DNA of 64,000 bases from JAMXLO01 sp963749575 (GTDB lineage Bacteria > Pseudomonadota > Alphaproteobacteria > Acetobacterales > Acetobacteraceae): the NCBI GenBank assembly GCA_963749575.1, contig CAVVNM010000014.1, positions 434,001 through 498,000 of the forward strand. The letters run 5' to 3'. Numbering within the stretch: position 1 is the stretch's first letter; each line of letters begins with the position of its first letter. The translations under genes were made by a program, and so were the position numbers. Under the pieces are notes generated by a model that was not told where the DNA came from, did no database searches, and worked only from the letters and a program-made list of their open reading frames with translations. Of this stretch, positions 9,681 through 18,307 are shown one piece after another.

Positions 9681-9764
9681 TGCGGGCGGCGGGGCTCGAA
9701 CCCGCACGGCCGAAAGGCCAAGGCGTTTTAAGCGCCTTATGTCTGCCAGTTCCATCACGCCCGC
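9681..9764 (-). tRNA. tRNA-Leu (anticodon TAA)
   Basis: Read on the minus strand, the acceptor stem GCGGGCG pairs with CGCCCGC, leaving discriminator A. The anticodon loop CTTAAAA in the stem GGCG/CGCC places TAA at the anticodon. A long variable arm (GGCC TTTC GGCC) is present as in class II tRNAs, and the T-arm has GGTTCGAGCC. The 3' CCA is not encoded. The length of 84 bases is normal for tRNA-Leu. Confidence 0.95.
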
Positions 9765-9875
9765 GTGACGCAAACCCTAGCATAGCCAACATGCGTGGCC
9801 ATCGCGGCCGCATTGGCCAATAATTGCGGATTGGACTAAATCAGGCCGTTCGTTCCGGATATTGGGGGAGAGATC

Positions 9876-10577
9876 ATGGCAACGGCGGTGGATCTGATCG
9901 GGACCGTGCCGCTGTTCGAGCGGCTGGACGCGTCCCTGCGCGGGCGGATCGAGGCGATCACCAAGGTGGTGTCGGCCGAGGCCGAGCAGGTGCTGTCGCA
10001 CCAGGGCGCCATGCCGGAGTTCCTCTATGTTCTGTTGGAGGGGCAGGTGGCGCTGTCCAGCACGGCAGCCGACGGCACCACCGCCCTGGTGGAGGTGCTG
10101 CACCCGATCGATCATTTCGTGCTGGCGTCGGTGTTGACGCGGCTGCCCACTCTGATGACCGCTCACACGGTGACCCCATGCCGGCTGCTGGCGATCCATG
10201 CCGGCGGATTGCTGGATCTGGTGGAGTGCGAGGCACTGCTTGCCAACACGCTGCTGCGTTCGGTGTCGCGCGAGTTCCGCACCATGGTGCGCCAGGTGCG
10301 CGATCTGAAGCTGCGCACCGCGGCGCAGCGGCTGGGGTGCTACCTGCTGGCGCGGGTAAAGGATGGCGAGGCGCTCAAGGCCGACTTCCGCCTGCCGTTC
10401 GACAAGGGGCTGCTGGCAGCTCGGCTGGGCTGTCGGCAGGAGAACCTTTCGCGTGCTTTCGCCACGCTGCGTGCGTACGGCGTAGAGACGCACGGGGCAC
10501 GGGTCATCCTGCACGACATACCGCGGCTGAAGGCGTTGGCGGTCCCGGACGATCTCGGAGATCTCGCGGCGGGATAA
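9876..10577 (+). CDS. Crp/Fnr-family transcriptional regulator
   Basis: A 233-residue protein with the standard two-domain layout. A cyclic-nucleotide-binding-like beta roll is at about residues 8-120 (LFERLDASLRGRIEA, MPEFLYVLLEGQVALSS) and a Crp-type helix-turn-helix at about 155-215 (LPFDKGLLAARLGCRQENLSRAFATLRAYGV). No N-terminal Cys cluster of the FNR type is seen, so it is not an oxygen-sensing Fe-S regulator. A GGGGGAG ribosome-binding site precedes the ATG. The effector and regulon are unknown. Confidence 0.9.
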   Translation: MATAVDLIGTVPLFERLDASLRGRIEAITKVVSAEAEQVLSHQGAMPEFLYVLLEGQVALSSTAADGTTALVEVLHPIDHFVLASVLTRLPTLMTAHTVTPCRLLAIHAGGLLDLVECEALLANTLLRSVSREFRTMVRQVRDLKLRTAAQRLGCYLLARVKDGEALKADFRLPFDKGLLAARLGCRQENLSRAFATLRAYGVETHGARVILHDIPRLKALAVPDDLGDLAAG

Positions 10578-10672
10578 ATCCCGGACAGGAGAGCGGCCTG
10601 CGCTGATCTGCCGTTGCCGCGGCTCGACTGCCCTGGCAGCAGCGAAGGACTGGGGCGATCGGCCTGCCGAGT

Positions 10673-11986
10673 TCAGAACTCCAGCAGATTATCCCGCAGC
10701 TGCCGGTGCGCGTACGCCCGGCGCGTCAGCCCGCGACGCTGCAATGCCGGTGCCAGGCCATCGGCTATCTCCGCCGTCGTGCGACGGCTCACGTTCCCCA
10801 TCGAAAACAGGAACCCATCGCCGCGGACCTCCTCCATCGCCTCGCCCATCTGCGCGGCGACAGCGTCGGGCGAGCCCACCAGATCGACCGACCCACCGCT
10901 GCTGGTGTAGCTGACGATCGCCTCGCGCAGCGTCCGCTTGCCCGCCTTGCGCAGGAACTGCGCCAGGCTCTGCTGATGCCCGTTGGTGGTCAGTTCGCCC
11001 ACCGGGGCATCGAGGTCGAAGGTGGAAAAATCGATGTTGGTGATCCAGCCCAACTGCGCCAGCCGCTGGTCCACGTTCTGCGCGGATATTGCTGCGCGCT
11101 GCGCCGCCTTCGCCTCGGCTTCCCCGGTGGTCTCCGCCAGGATCGGCGACACCAGAAACAGCACCTTGCAACTGTCCGGATCGCGACCGCACGCAACCAT
11201 CTTGGCGCGCACATCCTCGCGATACGCCTTCATCTGCTCCACGCCCTTGACATGCGCGACGATGGTGTCCGCGTGCTGGGCCGCGAAGCGCCGTCCGCGG
11301 TCCGATCCGCCGGCCTGGGCGATGACCGGCTGGCCTTGCGGACAGGGGCCCGAATTCAGCGGTCCCCGGCTGCTGTAGTAGCGCCCCTCGTAGTCGATCG
11401 TGTGCACCTTGGCGGGATCGATCAGCACGCCGTTCTGGTGGTCGCCGACGATCGCACCCGGTTCCCACGAGCCCCACAACTGCTTGCAGATCGCGATGTA
11501 TTCGTCCGCCATGTCGTAGCGCTGGTCGTGCGGCGGCAGACGCTCCATGCCAAAATTCTTCGCCGACAGATCGGAGCTGCCGGTTACCATGTTCCAGCCG
11601 CCGCGCCCGCCCGAGATCTGATCCAGCGTGCCGACGATACGCGCCGTCAGGTAGGGCGCATAGGCGAAGGTGGAGAGCGTCGGCACGATGCCCAGCCGCG
11701 TGGTAGCCGCCGCCATCAGCGTTGCCACGATCGTCGGTTCCTGACGCGGGATCGACATGCCGTTCTTCAGATACATGTCGCGCGAGTTCTGCCAGGTCTC
11801 ACCGACATAGATAGAATCCTCGAGCAGCAGGTAGTCCATGCAGGCCCGCTCGCAGCCGCGCGCGAGGTCGAGGAACATGTCGCACGACATCCAGTCGCCG
11901 GTGATCGTGCCGGTCCATGGTTCGCCCCAGGCCTGGATCGAGGAACCTTGCAGGAACCAGGCAAGATGGAACGGATCGGCGGGCAT
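10673..11986 (-). CDS. NtaA/SnaA/DszA-type FMN-dependent monooxygenase (bacterial luciferase fold)
   Basis: A 437-residue class C two-component flavin monooxygenase. Typical blocks are AWFLQGSSIQAWGEPWTG at the N-terminus, YLLLEDSIYVG, TRLGIVPTLSTFAYAPYLTAR, GGRGGWNMVTGSSDLSAKNFG, HTIDYEGRYYSSRGPLN and PVIAQAGGSDRGRRFAA. Such enzymes take FMNH2 from a separate reductase and cleave C-N or C-S bonds in nitriloacetate/EDTA, pristinamycin or sulfone-type substrates. Start ATG at 11986 has AAGGA 8 bases upstream. It is the last gene of the ABC transporter operon (21 bases after the ATPase gene), suggesting it oxidises what the transporter imports. No flavin reductase gene is adjacent. Confidence 0.88.
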   Translation of the reverse strand: MPADPFHLAWFLQGSSIQAWGEPWTGTITGDWMSCDMFLDLARGCERACMDYLLLEDSIYVGETWQNSRDMYLKNGMSIPRQEPTIVATLMAAATTRLGIVPTLSTFAYAPYLTARIVGTLDQISGGRGGWNMVTGSSDLSAKNFGMERLPPHDQRYDMADEYIAICKQLWGSWEPGAIVGDHQNGVLIDPAKVHTIDYEGRYYSSRGPLNSGPCPQGQPVIAQAGGSDRGRRFAAQHADTIVAHVKGVEQMKAYREDVRAKMVACGRDPDSCKVLFLVSPILAETTGEAEAKAAQRAAISAQNVDQRLAQLGWITNIDFSTFDLDAPVGELTTNGHQQSLAQFLRKAGKRTLREAIVSYTSSGGSVDLVGSPDAVAAQMGEAMEEVRGDGFLFSMGNVSRRTTAEIADGLAPALQRRGLTRRAYAHRQLRDNLLEF

Positions 11987-12006
11987 GCACGGGATCCTTT
12001 CGTGGC

Positions 12007-14076
12007 TCAGGTGACGATCGATGGCAGGAGCGCTGCGTCGGTATGCGTGGCAGGGGATGGCTCGAGATGGCAGGCCACCTCGTGCGACGTTCCCACCCCA
12101 CGCAGCAAGGGCATTGTTGTTGCACACAGCGACGGCAAGCGATGCGGGCAGCGTGCCACGAATGGGCACCCCGACATCGGTCCGGCGATTGGCTCACCCT
12201 GTGGCGGCTCGTCCGCAGCGGTATCCTCGGCCACCGCCGCGAGCAGCATGCGCGTATAGGGATGCCGCGGCGACCCCAGCAGATCGGCCGGCGTCCCGGT
12301 CTCGCAGATGCGGCCGTGATACATCACCGCGATGCGATCGGAGAGCTGCGCGACCACCGCCAGGTCGTGCGAGATGAACAGGTACGCGAGGCCGAACTGA
12401 TCGCGCAGATCGGCCAGCAGGTTCACGATCGCCGCCTGCACCGAGACGTCGAGCGCGGACACCGGTTCGTCGCAGACGATGAAGCGAGGTTCGGTGGCCA
12501 GCGCCCGCGCGATCGCGACCCGCTGGCGTTCGCCGCCACTGAGCTGATGCGGGTAGCGCTGGCGGTAGGACGGCGGCAGGCGCACCATGTCGAGCAGTTC
12601 CACGACCCGCTGGCGCCTTGCGCGCGGCTTGGTCAGGCCGAACAGCGCGAGCGGGCGTTCGATCGCTTCACCTACCGACAGCCGCGGGTTCAGCGATGAA
12701 CCGACGTTCTGGAACACGATCTGCGCTTGTTTGCGAAATGCGGAAAGATCCGCGCCGGCAAGCTGGCTGAGGTCGGCACCGTCGAACTCGACGCCGCCAT
12801 CGCTTTGATGCAGCAGTCGCAGGGCGAGTCGGCCGAGCGTCGATTTGCCGCAGCCGCTTTCGCCAACGAGACCCAGTACCTCGCCCGGGGAGATCGACAG
12901 CGACACGCCATCCACCGCTGCCACCTGCGCGGGCTGGTAGCGCAGTCGAGGCCGGCCGCCGGCGACGGACAGTCGCCACGCCGCGAGGCCACGGCGGGTG
13001 GTGAAGGTCTTGCGCAACCGGGTGATGTTCACCAATGCGTCGCCGGCACGGAACGGCCCCTGGTCGATCGCGTCGACACCGCGGCGCGGCCAGTCGTCCA
13101 GTCCATCGGCCTTCCAGCAGCGTGCCAGGTGGCCCGGCGTGGCGACACTCAAAGGCTGTGCGGCTGCGGTGCAGCGTGCTTCGGCGTACGGGCAGCGCGG
13201 CGCGAACACACAGCCCGCGTCGGGATGCGGCGCTATCGGCATCTGGCCCTCGATGGCCGGCAGCCGGCTGCCACGCGATGCGGCGCGCAACGGCGGGCGT
13301 GAGGCCAGCAGCCCTTTGCTGTAGGGATGCGCGGGCCGCTCCAGCACACCACGCACGCTGCCGAGTTCGACGAACTGGCTGGCGTACATCACCGCAACGC
13401 GGTCGCAGAGGCGCCGCACCACGCCGAGGTTATGGCTGATGAACAGCAGGCTGACGCGCTTCTGCTGCCGGAGCCGCGCCAACAGGCGCAGGATCTGTGC
13501 CTCCACCGTCACATCGAGCGCCGTGGTCGGTTCGTCGAGGATCAGCAGCGGTGGCTCACACGCCAGCGCCGCGGCGATCAGCGCGCGCTGCTTCATCCCG
13601 CCGCTGAGTTGATGGGGAAACGCGCGCGCCGCGTCCTCGGCGCGATGGATGCCCATCTCGCGCAACAGCGACACCGCACGGCGAGCTGCCTCGGACGGCT
13701 TCACGCCGAGATGCCGCACGATCGGTTCAGCGATCTGCCGACCGACGCGCAGCGCCGGATTGAGCGCGGTGAACGGGTCCTGGAACACCGCGCCGATCTT
13801 GCGTCCGAGCACCGCGCGGTGGTCACTGCGCGACAGCTGCGTAAGGTCTCGCCCTGCGAACAGGAGCTGGCCGCTGATCCGCGCGGCTGGGCCCAGGAAG
13901 TCCAATATTGCGCCGGCGATGCTGCTCTTGCCGGAGCCGGATTCGCCGACGATGCCGAGCGCCTCACCTGGTTGCAGACGAAACGACACGTCGCGCACCG
14001 CCGCGGTCCCGCCGTACCGCACCGTAAGATCGCGGACCTCGAGCAACGCCGGTTCGGGCGCGACCGCGTCGTTCAT
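12007..14076 (-). CDS. Fused dipeptide/oligopeptide-type ABC transporter ATPase (DppD-DppF fusion)
   Basis: A 689-residue protein with two complete nucleotide-binding domains. Domain 1 (about 10-330) has Walker A GESGSGKSS, signature QLSGGMKQR and Walker B LLILDEPTTALD, then the Cys-containing oligopeptide ABC C-terminal extension (CVFAPRCPYAEARC). Domain 2 (about 345-685) has GESGCGKST, QLSGGERQR, FIVCDEPVSALD and a second Cys-rich extension (GCPFVARCPHRLPSLC). It energises the DppBC-type permeases encoded just upstream. Its ATG overlaps the permease stop codon as ATGA (14073-14076), indicating translational coupling. Confidence 0.95.
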   Translation of the reverse strand: MNDAVAPEPALLEVRDLTVRYGGTAAVRDVSFRLQPGEALGIVGESGSGKSSIAGAILDFLGPAARISGQLLFAGRDLTQLSRSDHRAVLGRKIGAVFQDPFTALNPALRVGRQIAEPIVRHLGVKPSEAARRAVSLLREMGIHRAEDAARAFPHQLSGGMKQRALIAAALACEPPLLILDEPTTALDVTVEAQILRLLARLRQQKRVSLLFISHNLGVVRRLCDRVAVMYASQFVELGSVRGVLERPAHPYSKGLLASRPPLRAASRGSRLPAIEGQMPIAPHPDAGCVFAPRCPYAEARCTAAAQPLSVATPGHLARCWKADGLDDWPRRGVDAIDQGPFRAGDALVNITRLRKTFTTRRGLAAWRLSVAGGRPRLRYQPAQVAAVDGVSLSISPGEVLGLVGESGCGKSTLGRLALRLLHQSDGGVEFDGADLSQLAGADLSAFRKQAQIVFQNVGSSLNPRLSVGEAIERPLALFGLTKPRARRQRVVELLDMVRLPPSYRQRYPHQLSGGERQRVAIARALATEPRFIVCDEPVSALDVSVQAAIVNLLADLRDQFGLAYLFISHDLAVVAQLSDRIAVMYHGRICETGTPADLLGSPRHPYTRMLLAAVAEDTAADEPPQGEPIAGPMSGCPFVARCPHRLPSLCATTMPLLRGVGTSHEVACHLEPSPATHTDAALLPSIVT

Positions 14077-14930
14077 CGCCGATTGCCAAGGCGCGGATCC
14101 AGCACCTCGCGCAACCCGTCGCCGAGCAGGCTGATGCCGATTACCGTGATGCCCATGGCGATGCCGGGGGCAAGCGAGATCCATGGCGCCTGATCGACGA
14201 AGGAGCGGCCGTTGCTGATCATCAGGCCCCAGTCGGCGGCGGGCGGCTGCACGCCGAAGCCGAGAAAGCTCAGCACCGCGCCCAGCAGCACAGCGAACAC
14301 CACGCGCAGGCTGGCCTCCACCATCAGCACCGGCCAGACATTCGGCAGCAATTCACGCCACAGCACGTACCAGAGGCGCTCGCCACGGGCGCGGGCGGCC
14401 TCCATGAACTCACCGCTCATCAGGTCCAGCGTGACGCTGCGGGTGACGCGCCCGATCGGTGGCGCCGACAGCACGCCGATGGCGAAGGCGGTCTTCAGCA
14501 GGCTGGGCGGGGTCACCGCGATGATCAGCAGCACCAGCATGATCGGCGGGAACGCCAGCAGCACATCCAGCACCCGCATGATCACTTCGTCGGTCAGTCC
14601 GCGGCGGTAGCCGGCGAGCAGCCCGAGCGGGACGCCCAGCCCCATGCTGATCAGCGTCGCGCTGACGCCCATCAGCAGGGAAAGCTGCGAACCGATCAAC
14701 AGACGGCTGAACACGTCGCGGCCGTATTCGTCGGTGCCGGCGAGGTAGTGGAGGCTGGGCGGCGAGAACCGGTCACGGATGTGCATCTGATCGAACGGAT
14801 ACGGCGCGAGCACCTGCGCCAGCGCGGCGGCGACCAGCAGCACCAGCACGATGGCGGCACCGACCATCAAGGGCAGCGGCAAGCGCGGGCGCCGCGCGAC
14901 CGTGCCGGCCAGGGCGACGACGTCAGTCAA
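14073..14930 (-). CDS. ABC transporter permease, DppC/OppC type
   Basis: A 285-residue inner-membrane permease: an N-terminal membrane anchor, a periplasmic segment with HYLAGTDEYGRDVFSRL (the classic OppC/DppC signature) and a five-helix transport core containing the EAARARGE coupling loop. It pairs with the DppB-type protein. It overlaps the upstream permease gene by 8 bases and the downstream ATPase by 4. Confidence 0.94.
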   Translation of the reverse strand: MTDVVALAGTVARRPRLPLPLMVGAAIVLVLLVAAALAQVLAPYPFDQMHIRDRFSPPSLHYLAGTDEYGRDVFSRLLIGSQLSLLMGVSATLISMGLGVPLGLLAGYRRGLTDEVIMRVLDVLLAFPPIMLVLLIIAVTPPSLLKTAFAIGVLSAPPIGRVTRSVTLDLMSGEFMEAARARGERLWYVLWRELLPNVWPVLMVEASLRVVFAVLLGAVLSFLGFGVQPPAADWGLMISNGRSFVDQAPWISLAPGIAMGITVIGISLLGDGLREVLDPRLGNRR

Positions 14931-15879
14931 CCGCGCCGCCGTGACGGATGCGTGGATTGGCCACGCCGTAGAGCAGATCGGCGCCCAGATTGGCGAGGCA
15001 GAACACCGCCGTCAGCACCAGGATCGCGGCCTGCATGAGCGGCAGGTCCTGGCGCTGGAGGGCGAAAATCAGCAGCCGGCCAAGTCCGGGATAGGCGAAC
15101 ACGGTTTCAATCGCAACGATACCGCCGATCAGGAAGCCGAAATCCTGTGCCAGCACGGTGATCGTCGGCACCAGCGCGTTGCGGAGCGCGTGGTGCACGA
15201 TCACCACGCGCTCCGGCAGGCCGCGCGCGCGCGCAACCCTGACATACATGCTGTCCAGTTCCTCAGCCATGCTGGAACGGGTCAGCCGCGAGACATGGGC
15301 GAGGAAGCCCAGCGTCAGCGTTGCCACCGGCAGCACCAGGAACGAGACGTAGCTGGCCAGCCCGTCGCTCAGGTTGCCGATGCCCGAGGTGGGCAGCAGA
15401 TGGAAGGTGCTGCCGAACACCAGGATCAGCACCAGGCCCCAGTAGAATTCCGGCACGGAAATGCCGAGATAGGCGAATACCGAGACGGCGTGATCCTGCC
15501 AGCGTCCGCGCCAGACCGCCGCCACGACGCCGGACGTGACTCCCAGCGTGGCAACGATTGCCATGGCGGCCACGGCGAGGATGGCGGAGCGCCCGAACGC
15601 ATCCCACAGCATCGGCGCAACCGGTCGCTCCATCACCAGCGACTGGCCCATGTCGCCATGCAGCATCGCACGCGCCCAGTGCCAGTACTGCACCGGCAGC
15701 GGCAGATCGAGGCCAAGCTTGTGCTCGAGTGCCGCCAGCGTTTCTGGGGTGGAATATTGCCCGAGGATCAGCGCCGCGGTGTCCGACGGGAGCGCGTGCG
15801 TGGCGAGGAACACCAACAGCGACATCGCGACCAGGATGAACAGCACGGTACCCAGTCGGCGCAGCGCGTAGCTGGCCAT
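14923..15879 (-). CDS. ABC transporter permease, DppB/OppB type
   Basis: A 318-residue permease with six predicted membrane helices. It starts MASYALRRLGTVLFILVAMSLLVF, the usual OppB/DppB first helix, and carries the coupling motif YVRVARARGLPERVVIVHHALRN (EAA loop). The ending PRIRHGGAVD is typical. It lies 18 bases after the substrate-binding protein gene and overlaps the DppC-type gene by 8 bases, consistent with one transcript. Confidence 0.94.
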   Translation of the reverse strand: MASYALRRLGTVLFILVAMSLLVFLATHALPSDTAALILGQYSTPETLAALEHKLGLDLPLPVQYWHWARAMLHGDMGQSLVMERPVAPMLWDAFGRSAILAVAAMAIVATLGVTSGVVAAVWRGRWQDHAVSVFAYLGISVPEFYWGLVLILVFGSTFHLLPTSGIGNLSDGLASYVSFLVLPVATLTLGFLAHVSRLTRSSMAEELDSMYVRVARARGLPERVVIVHHALRNALVPTITVLAQDFGFLIGGIVAIETVFAYPGLGRLLIFALQRQDLPLMQAAILVLTAVFCLANLGADLLYGVANPRIRHGGAVD

Positions 15880-15897
15880 GGCGTCAACCGGCGCGCA

Positions 15898-17430
15898 TCA
15901 TGCGCTCAGCGACACGTTGTTGATGTCCACCCACATCTGCGGCGAGCCGATGAACCCCTGCACTTTTTTGCTCACGCCACAGGCGAAATTGCGTACGAAG
16001 ACGAGACAGCCGGGCCCATCCTTGGCGACGATCTCCTGGAACCGGCCGTACAGCTTTTCCTGTTCGGCCTTGTCGCCGGTGGAACGCGCCGCGGTCAGGA
16101 TCTTGTCGACCTCGGGATTGTTGTAGTGCCACAGCGTGTTGTTCCACGACCCGCTGCTGTGGTACCACGCGTAGAGCATCGTATCCGGCGTGGGACGGCC
16201 GAAGAAACCATCGACGCTGAAGGCGATCTTGCCTTCCATTTCGGCGTCGAACTTGTCGCCCGGCACGATGCGCAGCGATACCGTCACGCCGACCTGTTTC
16301 GCCGCGTCGCGGAACGCTGTGCCGAGCCGCTCCTCCCAGGGCGAGCCGGTCGCGATGATCATCTCGATCGGGAAACCGTTGGGATAGCCCGCTTCGGCCA
16401 GCAGCTTCTTGGCGCCGGGAATGTCGGGCGGCGTCACCAGATCGGCGCGGAAGAAGGGATGCGTCGGCGGGATCGGCGTGACCGTGGGCGTGCCGTGGCC
16501 GAACATCGCTATATCGGTGAACGCCTGCCGGTCGACGATCTTGATGAACGCCTCACGCACGCGGGGGTCGTCGAACGGCTTGAACGCGTTGTTGAGGATG
16601 ATGCCTTCCCAGCTCCCGCACGCGACCTCCTCGACCCGCGAGACCTTGCTGTTCTTGAGCTGATCGATCTGCTCGGGCGGCAGATCGTAGACGAGGTCGA
16701 GCGCCCCGCTCTCCAGCCCGGCGACCGCCGTGGTGTATTCCGGAATGATCCGCATGATGACGCGATCGACCTTCGGCGAGCCGGGCACGAAGTAGTCCGG
16801 GTTCTTCTCCACCACCAACTGATCGCCTGGCCGGTACTCGACGAAGCGGAATGGTCCGGTGCCGATCGGCTTGGTGGTCAGCGTGTCCATTGTCGCCGCG
16901 CTGAGGATCTGGGTCTGGTAGGCCGCGGTGACCGCGGCCAGATCCGAATAGGGGGAGGACAGCGTGAACCGGACGGTCAGCGGATCGACCGCCTCGACCT
17001 TGTCGACCACGCCGAGCGAGGCGCGCACGACGGAGGCGATTTCCTTGTCCAGCAGCCGCTGGTAGGTGAACACGATATCGCCGGCGTCGAGCGGCTTGCC
17101 GTCGTGGAACTTCACGCCTGGCCGGAGGTGGAAAGTCCAGACCTTGAGGTCCTCGCTGGCCTCCCAGCTCTGGGCCAGATCGGGGATCACCTGGAGCTTG
17201 TTGTCCTGCGCGGTCAGCCGGTTGAACACGCAATGGGCGTAGTTGTACTCGAGGCCGCCGACGCGGAACTTGGCCGGATCGAGGGTTGCGACCGGCAAGG
17301 GGTAGGCAACCCGAAGCGTGCTTCCCTCGGCGGCGCGGGTCGGTGCGAGCGTAGCGGACAACGCGGTCGCGCCGGCGGTGGCGAGCGCGGTCCGGCGGGT
17401 AAGGCCTGAACGCGGCGATCCATTGCTCAT
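15898..17430 (-). CDS. ABC transporter substrate-binding protein, family 5 (peptide/nickel/opine type)
   Basis: A 510-residue periplasmic binding protein, first gene of the operon. The start MSNGSPRSGLTRRTALATAGATAL is chosen because AAGGGGG lies about 7 bases upstream; it opens a Tat-like signal with likely cleavage near TRAAEG. Family 5 hallmarks are DLAQSWEASEDLKVWTFHLRPGVKFHDGKPLDAGDIVFTY, then TGPFRFVEYRPGDQLVVEKNPDYF and KLLAEAGYPNG. Ligands in this family include di- and oligopeptides, opines, nickel chelates and glutathione. The monooxygenase at the operon end suggests an organic chelator, sulfonate or N-alkylated amine (inference). Confidence 0.92.
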   Translation of the reverse strand: MSNGSPRSGLTRRTALATAGATALSATLAPTRAAEGSTLRVAYPLPVATLDPAKFRVGGLEYNYAHCVFNRLTAQDNKLQVIPDLAQSWEASEDLKVWTFHLRPGVKFHDGKPLDAGDIVFTYQRLLDKEIASVVRASLGVVDKVEAVDPLTVRFTLSSPYSDLAAVTAAYQTQILSAATMDTLTTKPIGTGPFRFVEYRPGDQLVVEKNPDYFVPGSPKVDRVIMRIIPEYTTAVAGLESGALDLVYDLPPEQIDQLKNSKVSRVEEVACGSWEGIILNNAFKPFDDPRVREAFIKIVDRQAFTDIAMFGHGTPTVTPIPPTHPFFRADLVTPPDIPGAKKLLAEAGYPNGFPIEMIIATGSPWEERLGTAFRDAAKQVGVTVSLRIVPGDKFDAEMEGKIAFSVDGFFGRPTPDTMLYAWYHSSGSWNNTLWHYNNPEVDKILTAARSTGDKAEQEKLYGRFQEIVAKDGPGCLVFVRNFACGVSKKVQGFIGSPQMWVDINNVSLSA

Positions 17431-17728
17431 CGTAAGCCCCCTTGTTCTTATCATGTCCCGGAATGGCGTCGAGGCGAGCAAGCCGCGTGCCAATTCGGCG
17501 ACTTGCTCACCATTTGATCAAAGAGGCCGCTCCAGCCGCGGCTAACAGCGGGCCAGAGCCGCCATTTCGGCTCTATTATGATTATGTCTTGCGCGGCCTG
17601 GATAATTATGGCGGCCTAAGTAGGCAATATGGCCTATTAAGTACTCTTAGTGATCAGAAAGACGTCAGCCAGACGAGCGCAATCCGCCGGGTGCACGTGT
17701 TGCCGGCCGGTGCTAGTTTCGCCACGTC
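17431..17728. promoter_or_regulatory. Divergent intergenic region between the ABC operon and ogt
   Basis: Some 298 bases without a gene. Positions 17570-17650 are clearly AT-rich compared with the surroundings (TATTATGATTATG, GATAATTATGG, CTATTAAGTACTC) and contain short repeated GGCCTA/TAGGC pieces. This is the most likely place for the promoter of the ABC operon on the minus strand. No clean -35/-10 pair or known operator can be named. Confidence 0.4.
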
Positions 17729-18307
17729 ATGCCAGCGCACGGATTCGCGTTATTTGCTACCGCGGTGGGACCGACCGGCATCGCGTGGAGCGACCGCGGC
17801 GTTGCCGGCGTCCAGCTGCCGGAGGCGCGGGAAAGTGCGACGCGCGCACGTCTGCGGCGGCGATACCCCGGCGCGAGCGAAGGCTCGCCGCCGGATCACA
17901 TTCAGCCGGTGATCGACCGCATCACCGAACTGCTGGGCGGCGAGAAGCGCGATCTTTCGACCGTTGCGCTCGACATGGAGGGCGTGCCGCAATTCCATCA
18001 GCAGGTTTACGCAGTGGCACGAACCATTGCTGCCGGGGCCACGCTCGCATACGGCGACATCGCGGCGCGGCTCGGCGACCGCAGTGCGGCGCGTGAGGTG
18101 GGGGAGGCGATGGGGCGGAACCCGTTCCCGATCATCGTGCCGTGCCATCGCGTGCTGGCGGCCGGCGGCAAGGTGGGCGGCTTCTCGGCCGCCGGCGGTG
18201 TCACGACCAAGCTGCGACTGCTCGAGATCGAAGGCGCCCAGCCAGGCGACGCGCCCACTCTGTTCGACCACCTGCCATTGAGTGCCCGGCCGCGACGACG
18301 CTCATGA
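17729..18307 (+). CDS. ogt: Methylated-DNA--protein-cysteine S-methyltransferase
   Basis: A 192-residue DNA repair protein that moves the methyl group from O6-methylguanine to its own cysteine. The catalytic motif is IIVPCHRVL, the DNA-binding helix-turn-helix is AARLGDRSAAREVGEAMGRNP, and AGGKVGGFSAAGG with the following helix completes the domain. The N-terminal 85 residues form the variable ribonuclease-like domain. It has no AdaA part, so it is an Ogt-like stand-alone enzyme. The last 6 bases overlap the stop of the convergent MFS gene. Confidence 0.93.
   Translation: MPAHGFALFATAVGPTGIAWSDRGVAGVQLPEARESATRARLRRRYPGASEGSPPDHIQPVIDRITELLGGEKRDLSTVALDMEGVPQFHQQVYAVARTIAAGATLAYGDIAARLGDRSAAREVGEAMGRNPFPIIVPCHRVLAAGGKVGGFSAAGGVTTKLRLLEIEGAQPGDAPTLFDHLPLSARPRRRS

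Noticed and set aside
14851..17409. 852-codon plus-strand open frame opposite the ABC permease and binding-protein genes
   Set aside because: Arg/His/Gln/Asp-rich antisense translation without family similarity; the opposite strand has well-defined genes.
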